From contig CAJUBC010000046.1 of the NCBI GenBank assembly GCA_910584545.1, positions 1 through 19,151 of the forward strand: a stretch of DNA of 19,151 nucleotides, in the 5' to 3' direction. A model generated the notes under the pieces. It was not told the origin of the DNA. It saw only the letters and a program-made list of their open reading frames with translations, and did no database searches. The first letter of the stretch is position 1, and every line of letters begins with the position of its first letter. A program made the position numbers and the translations under genes. This stretch comes from an uncultured Muribaculaceae bacterium. Lineage in GTDB: Bacteria > Bacteroidota > Bacteroidia > Bacteroidales > Muribaculaceae. Below are positions 7,640-14,842 of this stretch, piece after piece.

Positions 7640-8254
7640 ATGAAACCGGACAATTCAGTATCGATAGTAGATCTCGACGGGACTCTGATAAACGGCAATT
7701 CTTTTACCATGTTCTGCAGGTTCTGTTTGAAATCGTTTCCAGGTCTTTCTCCCGCAATATCCGCGGTGGCCCTCGTCAGAAAACTGCGAATCATCAGTCA
7801 CGGAAAGGCGAAGCAGTTGATATTGAAAATTGTATCCGGCCACATGACTCATGATCACATACAACGTTTTGTCAATGAACTGAATGGCATTCTGAGACAT
7901 GATGTTCTTGAATCGATTGTTGATTCTAAAGTGAAAATACTTGCCACGGCCGCGCCATCCATATATGCGGTTCCGTATGCGAAAGCACTTGGTTTTGATC
8001 TGGTATCCGCGACAGAACTCAGAGGTCCGGAAAATTGTGAATCAGAGAAATTAGCCTCGCTATATGACATGGGGGTGATATTCTCGGAAAATTCTATGGT
8101 ATATACGGATCATTCAGATGACATACCTTTATTGCATGCCAACAGTGAAGGCTCAAATATTCTGGTTTACCCTTCGGAAGAGAGTCTCCAAAAAATAAGG
8201 GGGGCTATTCCGAAAATAAAGTTCAGTTTATTTGCTCCGGTTACTCCAGCGTGA
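7640..8254 (+). CDS. HAD-superfamily hydrolase (HAD-IB-like phosphatase)
   Basis: A 204-residue haloacid-dehalogenase-fold phosphohydrolase. Motif I is VDLDGTL with nucleophile Asp11 and acid/base Asp13. A helical C1-type cap occupies about residues 20-92. Motif II is the threonine in LATAAP (Thr103). A candidate motif III lysine is Lys137 in ESEKLASLYD. Motif IV is VYTDHSDD, with Asp157, Asp160 and Asp161 to hold Mg2+. This layout resembles the SerB/HAD-IB subfamily, which acts on small phosphomonoesters; the substrate is unknown. It is transcribed away from the phosphoribosyltransferase gene and its 3' end overlaps the convergent TonB-domain gene by 14 bp. The start is the ATG at 7640. A tiny ATG-AAT-AAA-TAA reading frame ends on its first base, probably by chance. 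Confidence 0.85.
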   Translation: MKPDNSVSIVDLDGTLINGNSFTMFCRFCLKSFPGLSPAISAVALVRKLRIISHGKAKQLILKIVSGHMTHDHIQRFVNELNGILRHDVLESIVDSKVKILATAAPSIYAVPYAKALGFDLVSATELRGPENCESEKLASLYDMGVIFSENSMVYTDHSDDIPLLHANSEGSNILVYPSEESLQKIRGAIPKIKFSLFAPVTPA

Positions 8255-8600
8255 ACGGGATCGAGACCTCGGCGGTTGATTCCACCGCATTGCCTGCGTC
8301 ATCGGTTGCCGGGGTCCATTTCGGCATGGTCTTGACAAGCCGGATCGATTCCTGCTCGAGGTCCGGGTCCACCATGCGCTTGATCTTGATGTTGCCTATG
8401 GTTCCGTCCGGCTTGACTGTGAACATCACCGCCACCACACCCTCGACACCGTTCTCCTTGGCCGTCTCCGGATATTTTAGATTCTTCGCAAGATATTCCG
8501 TGAGGGCCTTGTCGCCTCCCGCGAATTCTGCCTTAGTGGCGGCCGATGCCGCGAATGCCATCGCCAGTGCCATCATTATGGCCAATACCGCTTTTTTCAT
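8241..8600 (-). CDS. secreted TonB C-terminal domain protein (energy-transducer TonB family)
   Basis: A 119-residue protein made only of a signal peptide (residues 1-20, MKKAVLAIMMALAMAF then AASA) and a TonB C-terminal fold. Fold signatures are YPETAKENGVEGVVAVMFTV (43-62), KPDGTIGNIKI, a DPDLEQESIRLVKTMPKWTPA helix-strand turn (78-98) and a final VSIPFTL strand. The membrane anchor and proline-rich periplasmic spanner of a true TonB are missing, so it cannot transduce proton-motive force by itself. Such free-standing domains are common in Bacteroidales and are probably periplasmic. It starts 12 bp behind the tyrosine phosphatase gene and is likely its operon partner. Function beyond the fold is unknown. 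Confidence 0.85.
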   Translation of the reverse strand: MKKAVLAIMMALAMAFAASAATKAEFAGGDKALTEYLAKNLKYPETAKENGVEGVVAVMFTVKPDGTIGNIKIKRMVDPDLEQESIRLVKTMPKWTPATDDAGNAVESTAEVSIPFTLE

Positions 8601-8612
8601 ATCATTGATTTT

Positions 8613-9185
8613 TTACTTTAGACCATTTCTATTCGATAAAGTTAACTCGTTGAGCAGCTCGGAGCACCCATCTTCAAGCATGTCGAGAACCAGTTGGAAG
8701 CCGGCAGGGCCCTCGTAATAAGGGTCAGGCACACAGTCCATCTCCGGGAAGCCATCTGTCGAAAAGTCGCACATCCTGACTATCTTCTCCTCATCCTCGA
8801 CTGTCGGAGCGGCGGAATGGAGCGCATCGATGTTGCGGTCGTCCATCCCGATAAGGAGGTCGAAATAGTCGAAATCGCTGTCTCGCACCGTACGGCTGCG
8901 GTGCTCGAGTAGGTATCCGCGCTGCCATGCCGCCTCGCGCATCCTCCGGTCTGGAAGATCGCCACGATGGCCTCCGTAAAAGCCTGCCGAGTCGAATTCA
9001 TAGTCTTTCAGCCCTTTCTTTCCGGCTATGTTCTCCGCGATGCCCTGAGCGGCCGGACTCCGGCAGATGTTGCCCAGGCATACGAACAGCACACGCGGTG
9101 CGCGTCCCTCAGCGGCAGCGCGGGCCGCAGCCGACGCCACCCTGCGGCGGCTCTCCTGAACACGGTATTCTCTGTTTTTCTTCAT
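8613..9185 (-). CDS. low molecular weight protein-tyrosine-phosphatase
   Basis: A cytosolic phosphatase that removes phosphate from tyrosine residues, or possibly small phosphoesters. The catalytic P-loop CLGNICRS (Cys36 to Arg42, CX5R) follows RVLFV. The general-acid loop is DPYY (154-157), in the order expected of the family. The family core begins near residue 30; the first 29 residues are an extra Arg/Ala-rich extension. The ATG at 9185 is supported by a TAAATTTG box placed to start transcription about 15 nt upstream of it. No cognate tyrosine kinase (Wzc/BY-kinase) or exopolysaccharide gene is in the window. It is followed after 12 bp by the TonB-domain gene. Confidence 0.92.
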   Translation of the reverse strand: MKKNREYRVQESRRRVASAAARAAAEGRAPRVLFVCLGNICRSPAAQGIAENIAGKKGLKDYEFDSAGFYGGHRGDLPDRRMREAAWQRGYLLEHRSRTVRDSDFDYFDLLIGMDDRNIDALHSAAPTVEDEEKIVRMCDFSTDGFPEMDCVPDPYYEGPAGFQLVLDMLEDGCSELLNELTLSNRNGLK

Positions 9186-9206
9186 CTAAATGCTCAAAAT
9201 TCTCTA

Positions 9207-9239
9207 CAAATTTAGTAAATTTCAGCTGATTTAATCCAA
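9207..9239 (-). promoter_or_regulatory. promoter of the tyrosine phosphatase/TonB-domain pair
   Basis: Minus-strand TAAATTTG (9214-9207) matches the -7 consensus. A TTG lies 22 nt further upstream (9239-9237) as a weak -33 element. It is divergent from the lysS promoter. Confidence 0.5.
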
Positions 9240-9267
9240 TTTTCTCACTTTTTCGAATCCAAATTAT

Positions 9268-9275
9268 TAAATTTG
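9268..9275 (+). promoter_or_regulatory. -7 box (TAAATTTG) for lysS
   Basis: Exact TAnnTTTG match. Transcription would start near 9281 and give a leader of about 95 nt holding two small perfect hairpins: GCGAT/ATCGC at 9286-9300 and ACGCA/TGCGT at 9326-9338. The -33 region is T-rich but has no clean TTTG. Confidence 0.5.
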
Positions 9276-9375
9276 CATTTATTTAGCGATAAGTAATCGC
9301 CGTAAGACAGATGTATGGCATATAGACGCAGTATGCGTGACAAAATAGGATTGCATAGAAGGAAATAATCAAATA

Positions 9376-10932
9376 ATGGCAAATCACGAATTAAGCGAAC
9401 AGGAAATAGTGCGGCGCAACAGCATGAACGCACTCCGCGAGCGGGGAATCGAACCATACCCTGCGGCCGAATATGTAGTGACGGGACATACCCGCGAGAT
9501 TAAGGAAAATTTCAAGGATGGCGAGGAGCCCCTCCGCGAGGTGGCGGTGGCCGGACGTATCATGAGCCGCCGCATCATGGGCAAGGCTTCTTTCATGGAG
9601 CTGCAGGATGCCGACGGAAGAATCCAGGTGTACGTTTCCCGTGATGACCTCTGCCCCGGCGACGACAAGGACATGTACAATGTGGTGTTCAAGAAATTGC
9701 TCGATATCGGCGATTTCATCGGCGTACGCGGCTACGTGTTCCGCACTCAGATGGGCGAGATCACCATCCATGCGAAGGAAATCACGGTGCTCTCCAAGAG
9801 CCTGCGTCCTCTTCCCGTCGTGAAGATGAAGGACGGCAAGGCCTATGACGCGTTCACAGATCCCGAAATGCGCTACCGACAGCGGTATGTCGACCTTGTG
9901 GTCAACCCCGGGGTGAAGGATATCTTCCTCAAGCGCACCCGCATGTTCAACTCCATGCGCGAGTTCTTCAATTCGCACGGATATATCGAGGTTGAGACCC
10001 CGGTACTTCAGTCGATTCCCGGCGGTGCTTCAGCTCGCCCGTTCATCACGCACCATAACGCGCTCGACATACCTCTCTATCTGCGTATCGCCGACGAGCT
10101 TTATCTCAAGCGCCTCATAGTGGGAGGCTTCGAGGGTGTATATGAATTCTCGAAGAATTTCCGCAACGAGGGAATGGATCGCACCCATAACCCCGAGTTC
10201 ACCTGCATGGAGATTTACGTGTCGTACAAGGATTATAACTGGATGATGCGCTTCACCGAGCAGATGCTCGAGAAGATAGCCATGGATGTCAACGGCTCCA
10301 CCAAGGTGATGGTCGGCGCCAACGAGATAGATTTCAAGGCTCCTTACCGCAGGGTGACAATGACCGAGGCAATCCTCGAGAAAACCGGCTTCGACATTAC
10401 CGGCAAGAGCGAGGATGAGCTCCGCGCGTTCTGCCGTGAGAACGGAATCGAGACTGATCCCTCGATGGGCAAAGGTAAGCTCATCGACGAGATTTTCGGC
10501 GAGAAGTGCGAGGGTACCTTCATCCAGCCTACCTTCATCACCGATTATCCCGTGGAGATGTCGCCGCTCACCAAGCGTCACCGCGACAACCCCGCGCTTA
10601 CTGAGCGCTTCGAGCTTATGGTCAACGGCAAGGAACTCGCCAACGCCTATTCCGAGCTCAACGACCCCATCGACCAGTATGGCCGGTTCGTGGAGCAGAT
10701 GCGACTCGCCGACAAGGGGGACGACGAGGCCATGATCATCGACGCCGACTTCATCCGTGCGCTCGAGTACGGTATGCCCCCGACATCCGGTATGGGTATC
10801 GGTATGGACCGTCTCGCCATGCTGCTCACCGGCCAGTCCGCCATCCAGGAAGTGCTCCTCTTCCCACAGATGCGTCCGGAAAAGGCCCGTCGTCAGGAGG
10901 AGGAACAGAACGAAACTGACGCGGAGAAGTGA
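9376..10932 (+). CDS. lysS: lysine--tRNA ligase, class II
   Basis: Charges tRNA-Lys with lysine via lysyl-adenylate in the cytosol. The 518-residue protein shows an N-terminal OB-fold anticodon-binding domain (about 55-145, including AVAGRIMSRRIMGKASFMEL). The class II catalytic core follows: motif 1 around HGYIEVETPVL (201-211), motif 2 NFRNEGMDRTHNPEF (261-275) with the ATP-binding Arg, and motif 3 GMGIGMDRLAMLLTG (472-486). The ATG start is followed by a family-like helix. The protein ends about 30 residues after motif 3 with an acidic tail, shorter than the roughly 575 residues I recall for Bacteroides LysS. It overlaps gpsA by one base, so the two are translated together. Confidence 0.97.
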   Translation: MANHELSEQEIVRRNSMNALRERGIEPYPAAEYVVTGHTREIKENFKDGEEPLREVAVAGRIMSRRIMGKASFMELQDADGRIQVYVSRDDLCPGDDKDMYNVVFKKLLDIGDFIGVRGYVFRTQMGEITIHAKEITVLSKSLRPLPVVKMKDGKAYDAFTDPEMRYRQRYVDLVVNPGVKDIFLKRTRMFNSMREFFNSHGYIEVETPVLQSIPGGASARPFITHHNALDIPLYLRIADELYLKRLIVGGFEGVYEFSKNFRNEGMDRTHNPEFTCMEIYVSYKDYNWMMRFTEQMLEKIAMDVNGSTKVMVGANEIDFKAPYRRVTMTEAILEKTGFDITGKSEDELRAFCRENGIETDPSMGKGKLIDEIFGEKCEGTFIQPTFITDYPVEMSPLTKRHRDNPALTERFELMVNGKELANAYSELNDPIDQYGRFVEQMRLADKGDDEAMIIDADFIRALEYGMPPTSGMGIGMDRLAMLLTGQSAIQEVLLFPQMRPEKARRQEEEQNETDAEK

Positions 10933-11933
10933 TGGACTGTCTTGGAAGAATCGCGGTCATAGGCAGCGGAAGCTGGGCCACGGCTCTGGCCAAGCTTCTG
11001 CTCAGGAACTGCGACAGGATCGTGTGGTATGTCCACCGTGAGGAACGGATCGCCGAGTTCAGGAGATGTGGCCACAATCCGGTATATCTCACCGATATAC
11101 CGCTGGATGTCGGACGTATTGACTTCACCTCCGACATCAACGGGGCATGCTCGGAAGCCGACACATTGCTTGTAGTGGTCCCGTCGCCATTCCTCACGGC
11201 TACGTTTGATAAACTTACCGTTGACATCTCAGGGCATAACGTGGTCTCCGCGGTGAAGGGTATAGTTCCGGACTCCAATATCATAGTGACCGACTATTTC
11301 GAACGCCATTTCGGAGTGGGACGCGACAACGTGCTGGCCGTCGGCGGTCCCTGCCATGCGGAGGAAGTGGCTCTCGAGCGTCTCAGCTACCTCACCATAG
11401 GATGCCGCGATACAGCTAAGAGCGAGGCGTTCTGCCGCTGTATAGACAGCCCTACGATGAAGACCATAGTGTCGCCCGATGTGGAGGGCATCGAATATGC
11501 GGCGGTGCTTAAGAACGTCTATGCCATCGCTGCCGGAATGATCAGCGGGATGAGGAGTGGTGACAATTTCAAGGCCATGATGGTTTCCAACGCCATCAGG
11601 GAGATGGAGCGTTTCGTGGGCGCGGTGGCTCCACTCGGGAACCGTGACATAGACCGCTCCGCATATCTCGGCGACCTTCTTGTCACCGCCTACAGCCGGT
11701 TCTCCCGCAACCATAATTTCGGGGCCATGATCGGCAAGGGATATTCGGTGAAGGCCGCGAAGATGGAGATGGAGATGGTGGCCGAGGGTTACTACGGCGC
11801 CGAGTCCATCACCCGCATCAACAATGCGGGTCCCGGGGCCGACATGCCCATTCTGCGGTGCGTGTATTCCATCCTTTATGAGGGCGCGAATCCGCGCAAT
11901 GCGTTCAGGGTGGTGGCCGAAACGTTCTCCTGA
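10932..11933 (+). CDS. gpsA: glycerol-3-phosphate dehydrogenase [NAD(P)+]
   Basis: Reduces dihydroxyacetone phosphate to sn-glycerol 3-phosphate, the backbone for phospholipids, in the cytosol. Residues use the ATG at 10932 (333 aa). The Rossmann loop is IAVIGSGSWATALA (7-20), VVPSPF (82-87) lines the NAD site, and the catalytic lysines are Lys109 (SAVKGI) and Lys194 (AAVLKNVYA). GGPCHAEE is at 138-145, and LGDLLVTAYS plus SRNHNFGAMIGKG form the C-terminal substrate domain. A GTG three bases earlier (10929) could also serve as start. I prefer the ATG, which gives a TGATG stop/start overlap with lysS. It is the second gene of the lysS operon. Confidence 0.96.
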   Translation: MDCLGRIAVIGSGSWATALAKLLLRNCDRIVWYVHREERIAEFRRCGHNPVYLTDIPLDVGRIDFTSDINGACSEADTLLVVVPSPFLTATFDKLTVDISGHNVVSAVKGIVPDSNIIVTDYFERHFGVGRDNVLAVGGPCHAEEVALERLSYLTIGCRDTAKSEAFCRCIDSPTMKTIVSPDVEGIEYAAVLKNVYAIAAGMISGMRSGDNFKAMMVSNAIREMERFVGAVAPLGNRDIDRSAYLGDLLVTAYSRFSRNHNFGAMIGKGYSVKAAKMEMEMVAEGYYGAESITRINNAGPGADMPILRCVYSILYEGANPRNAFRVVAETFS

Positions 11934-11942
11934 CCTGTCCGG

Positions 11943-11970
11943 CATGTCAGTTCGATTAGAACCGTACATG
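11943..11970 (+). terminator. weak hairpin after gpsA, possible terminator
   Basis: CATGT (11943-11947) pairs with ACATG (11966-11970) and GTTC with GAAC inside, separated by a small internal loop around a 5-nt loop. It begins 10 nt after the gpsA stop. The stem is short and the tail is not U-rich, so it may not terminate. Confidence 0.28.
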
Positions 11971-12033
11971 TTGTAGATACGTTATAACTTAGGTATAATA
12001 GAACATAAGGAATACCCAATATTTATTGACAAT

Positions 12034-13344
12034 ATGAAAGCAATTCAGTTAGATCTCAGCCACGCGCTCTTCTTCGCGGAGAAGCAGTATGCCGATCTCG
12101 GCGACTGCGCGCGGCAGGCAATCACTACCCTTGAGGAACGTAGCGGTGCAGGCAACGACTTCCTCGGATGGCTTGACCTCCCCGAACACACCTCGGCCGA
12201 ACTCATCGACCGCATTAATGCCACTGCTGGCCGCCTGCGTGAGAAATGCGATTATGTAGTCTGCATCGGCATCGGTGGCAGTTACCTTGGCGCCAAGGCC
12301 GTCAACAGCGCTCTGGCGGACAATTTCGAATATTATTATGCCCCGAATCCTGGTAACCCCAAAGTGGTCTATGCGGGTCAGAACATCGGCGAGGACTATA
12401 TCGCCGACCTTGAGCGTCTTCTCACGGGCAAACGCTTCGGTATCATCGTGATTTCCAAATCCGGCACGACAACCGAACCTGCCATCTCTTTCCGTATCTT
12501 CAAGGAGATGCTTGAGAAGCAGGTGGGTGTCGAGGCTGCCCGCGACCTTATCGTGGCCATAACCGACGAGAAGAAGGGCGCTCTCCGTACTCTCGCAGAC
12601 CGTCAGGGCTACGAGACGTATGTGATTCCCGACAATGTGGGTGGCCGCTTTTCCGTCCTCACTCCGGTGGGTCTGCTTCCGATCGCTGTCGCCGGCCATG
12701 ATATCAAGAAACTTCTTGCCGGTGCGGCCGACATGGCGAAGTCCTCGCTCCGTCCCGCCGAGCAGAACATAGCCGAGGAGTATGCCCGTATGCGCAACGC
12801 GCTGTACCGCAGCGGCAAGAAAATCGAGATAATGGTCAATTTCGACCCGCGTCTCCATTTCTTCGGAGAGTGGTGGAAACAGCTCTACGGAGAGAGCGAG
12901 GGCAAGGATGGCAAGGGAATATACCCCGCGTCAGTCGACTTCACAACCGATCTTCACTCCATGGGGCAGTGGATTCAGGATGGCGAGCGCACCATCTTCG
13001 AGACCGTGCTCTCTGTAGCTAAACCTGCGGTGGAACGTCGCATACCCGAGGATAAGGATAACCTCGACGGGATCAACTATATCGCCGGCAAGCGCATCGA
13101 CGAGGTCAACAAGATGGCCGAGCTCGGCACCCAGATGGCTCACGTTGAGGGTGGAGTACCCAATATCCGTATCGAGCTCGAACGTCTCGACGAGTACAAT
13201 CTCGGCCAGCTCATCTTCTTCTTCGAGAAAGCCTGCGGCATCAGCGGCTACATTCTCGACGTTAATCCCTTCAACCAGCCCGGTGTGGAGGCCTACAAGA
13301 AGAACATGTTCAGGCTCCTCAAGAAACCGGGTTATACCGATTAA
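12034..13344 (+). CDS. pgi: glucose-6-phosphate isomerase (short bacterial form)
   Basis: Interconverts glucose 6-phosphate and fructose 6-phosphate in glycolysis and gluconeogenesis; cytosolic. At 436 residues it is the compact bacterial type rather than the 550-residue E. coli/animal type. Visible motifs: sugar-isomerase loop CIGIGGSYLGAKAV (77-90), phosphate-binding SKSGTTTEP (141-149), PGI signature 1 DNVGGRFSVLTPVGL (200-214), catalytic Glu region YGESEGK (285-291), and signature 2 FEKACGISGYILDVNPFNQP ending near VEAYKK (catalytic Lys about 422). It lies 100 bp after gpsA on the same strand; a near-consensus TAACTTAG at 11985 is one base off a -7 box. A strong terminator follows. Confidence 0.97.
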   Translation: MKAIQLDLSHALFFAEKQYADLGDCARQAITTLEERSGAGNDFLGWLDLPEHTSAELIDRINATAGRLREKCDYVVCIGIGGSYLGAKAVNSALADNFEYYYAPNPGNPKVVYAGQNIGEDYIADLERLLTGKRFGIIVISKSGTTTEPAISFRIFKEMLEKQVGVEAARDLIVAITDEKKGALRTLADRQGYETYVIPDNVGGRFSVLTPVGLLPIAVAGHDIKKLLAGAADMAKSSLRPAEQNIAEEYARMRNALYRSGKKIEIMVNFDPRLHFFGEWWKQLYGESEGKDGKGIYPASVDFTTDLHSMGQWIQDGERTIFETVLSVAKPAVERRIPEDKDNLDGINYIAGKRIDEVNKMAELGTQMAHVEGGVPNIRIELERLDEYNLGQLIFFFEKACGISGYILDVNPFNQPGVEAYKKNMFRLLKKPGYTD

Positions 13345-13365
13345 ACGGAATATTGATGATTTTTA

Positions 13366-13398
13366 ACGCGGGTCTGCAATAATTTTGCAGACCCGCGT
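13366..13398 (+). terminator. terminator of pgi
   Basis: A 14-bp perfect stem (ACGCGGGTCTGCAA, 13366-13379, with 13385-13398) around a 5-nt loop, 22 nt after the pgi stop and followed by GTGTTAATTTTG. It is GC-rich and separates pgi from recA. Confidence 0.75.
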
Positions 13399-13411
13399 GT
13401 TAATTTTGCAG
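13380..13411 (+). repeat. direct repeat TAATTTTGCAG, two copies
   Basis: The 11-mer TAATTTTGCAG occurs at 13380-13390 and 13401-13411, a 21-nt period. The first copy forms the loop and part of the right arm of the pgi terminator. Each copy contains a TAnnTTTG match, so the downstream one could be a distal recA promoter element. Confidence 0.5.
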
Positions 13412-13484
13412 AGTGTTAGAGAAAGCCCGTCTCCTTGCGCCGATTGCCGGAGAATAATATAAATTGACGATTCCGAGGCAGTTT

Positions 13485-13516
13485 GTGGTATATTTGGGCA
13501 AATTGTAGTATATTTG
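13485..13516 (+). promoter_or_regulatory. tandem -7 boxes upstream of recA
   Basis: GTGGTATATTTG (13485-13496) and GTAGTATATTTG (13505-13516) form a near-perfect direct repeat with a 20-nt period. Each holds an exact TATATTTG -7 box. The proximal box would start transcription near 13522, about 17 nt before the recA ATG. A TTG at 13464-13466 and a TTTG at 13482-13485 lie 22 and 23 nt upstream of the respective boxes as candidate -33 elements, slightly wider than ideal. Confidence 0.6.
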
Positions 13517-13538
13517 TAAAAAAATAACAGAACACGAT

Positions 13539-14741
13539 ATGGCAACTAAAAAGAAAACCCAGGCTTCGTCCTCTGCCCGCATAAGTGACCGCGAGGAGAA
13601 ACTCAAGGCTCTCGGCCTCACGATGGCTCATCTTGAGAAAGATTTCGGCACCGGCACCGTGATGCGTCTCGGCGACGATGCCGTGCAGGATGTGGAGGTG
13701 GTCTCCACCGGTTCGATAGGCCTCGATTACGCGCTGGGAGTGGGAGGACTTCCCCGTGGCAGAATCACGGAAATCTACGGACCTGAATCATCCGGTAAGA
13801 CGACTCTCGCTATCCATGTGATAGCCGAGGCCCAGAAGCAGGGAGGCATCTGTGCGATCATCGACGCGGAGCATGCGTTCGACCGCTTCTATGCCGAGCG
13901 TCTCGGCGTGGATGTCAACAATCTCTGGATCGCGCAGCCGGACAACGGCGAGCAGGCTCTCGACATTGCCGAGCAGCTCATCAACTCGGGCGCCATTGAT
14001 GTACTCGTGGTCGACTCGGTGGCTGCCCTGACTCCCAAGGCTGAGATCGAGGGCGAGATGGGCGACAAGAACGTAGGTCTCCACGCCCGCCTCATGAGCC
14101 AGGCCATGCGCAAGCTTACCGGTTCTATTTCCCGCACCCGCACATGCTGCATATTCATCAACCAGATGCGTGAGAAAATCGGCGTTATGTTCGGCAACCC
14201 CGAGACCACAACAGGTGGTAACGCGCTGAAATTCTATGCCTCAGTGCGAATCGACATCCGTCCCTCGCAGATGATCAAGGATGGCGACAACACAATCGGC
14301 CGTCTCGCCAAGGTGAAAGTCGTCAAGAACAAGGTCGCACCTCCGTTCATGAAGGCGGAATTCGAGATTATGTTCGGCGAGGGTATCTCCAAGACCGGCG
14401 AGATCGTCGACCTCGGTGTCAGCACCGGAATCATCAAGAAGTCCGGAGCATGGTTCTCTTACAACGGCAGCAAGCTCGGTCAGGGCCGGGAGGCGGTGAA
14501 GCGCGTGATAGGCGACAATCCCGAACTTGCCGAGGAACTTACCGCTAAGATCAGAGAGGCACTCGATGCCAAGCGTGCCGAGCACAAGACAGGAGGCAAT
14601 CCCTTCCTTCCCTCCAAAGACCCCGAGCGCGTGGATGAAACATCGGCTCCCGCTGAGGATGACGGAGGTAACTTCGACGGCGCCTCCTCAGGCAACGAGG
14701 ACCTCTTCGGCGATGATTTCGAGCTCGACATAGAAGATTGA
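13539..14741 (+). CDS. recA: recombinase RecA
   Basis: ATP-dependent strand-exchange protein for homologous recombination and DNA-damage response. The 400-residue sequence shows Walker A GPESSGKTT (81-89), DAEHAFD (109-115), Walker B VLVVDSVA (155-162), and the DNA-binding L2 region opening with NQMREKIGVMFGNPETTTGG (208-227). The C-terminal extension is long, low-complexity and acidic (from about residue 350, ending DDFELDIED). That is longer than in E. coli (353 aa) and likely self-inhibitory. The N-terminus MATKKKTQASSSA is a basic tail. It is monocistronic: a terminator lies before it, a bidirectional hairpin follows, and tandem -7 boxes lie directly upstream. Confidence 0.98.
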   Translation: MATKKKTQASSSARISDREEKLKALGLTMAHLEKDFGTGTVMRLGDDAVQDVEVVSTGSIGLDYALGVGGLPRGRITEIYGPESSGKTTLAIHVIAEAQKQGGICAIIDAEHAFDRFYAERLGVDVNNLWIAQPDNGEQALDIAEQLINSGAIDVLVVDSVAALTPKAEIEGEMGDKNVGLHARLMSQAMRKLTGSISRTRTCCIFINQMREKIGVMFGNPETTTGGNALKFYASVRIDIRPSQMIKDGDNTIGRLAKVKVVKNKVAPPFMKAEFEIMFGEGISKTGEIVDLGVSTGIIKKSGAWFSYNGSKLGQGREAVKRVIGDNPELAEELTAKIREALDAKRAEHKTGGNPFLPSKDPERVDETSAPAEDDGGNFDGASSGNEDLFGDDFELDIED

Positions 14742-14783
14742 CATTGGTCCCGGATAGCCGGGAGTATCTGATGGAAAGTGAAA

Positions 14784-14821
14784 AGAGACCCCTTCGCATG
14801 GTTTTGTGCGAAGGGGTCTCT
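14784..14821. terminator. bidirectional terminator between recA and der
   Basis: A 15-bp perfect inverted repeat (AGAGACCCCTTCGCA, 14784-14798, with 14807-14821) around an 8-nt loop lies between convergent genes, 42 nt after the recA stop and 21 nt after the der stop. The minus-strand side is followed by TTTTC and the plus-strand side by CTGTCTCTTT, so it can serve both transcripts. Confidence 0.85.
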
Positions 14822-14842
14822 CTGTCTCTTTATCCATTGATA

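Noticed and set aside
7629..7640. Mini-frame ATG-AAT-AAA-TAA ending on the HAD gene start
   Set aside because: Only three sense codons in an AT-rich leader; chance is the simplest explanation.
6982..8254. Toxin-antitoxin or phage-defence module made of the PRTase and HAD genes
   Set aside because: The genes are divergent rather than co-operonic, and neither shows features of a known defence effector.
9311..9325. Four-codon upstream reading frame in the lysS leader (ATG to TAG)
   Set aside because: Too short, no lysine codons that would suggest attenuation, and no sign of conservation available.
9391..9978. 195-codon open frame on the minus strand inside lysS
   Set aside because: Lies wholly in the OB-fold coding region of LysS and has no independent support.
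11229..11969. 246-codon open frame on the minus strand opposite gpsA
   Set aside because: His-rich shadow frame; GpsA on the other strand has all its catalytic motifs.
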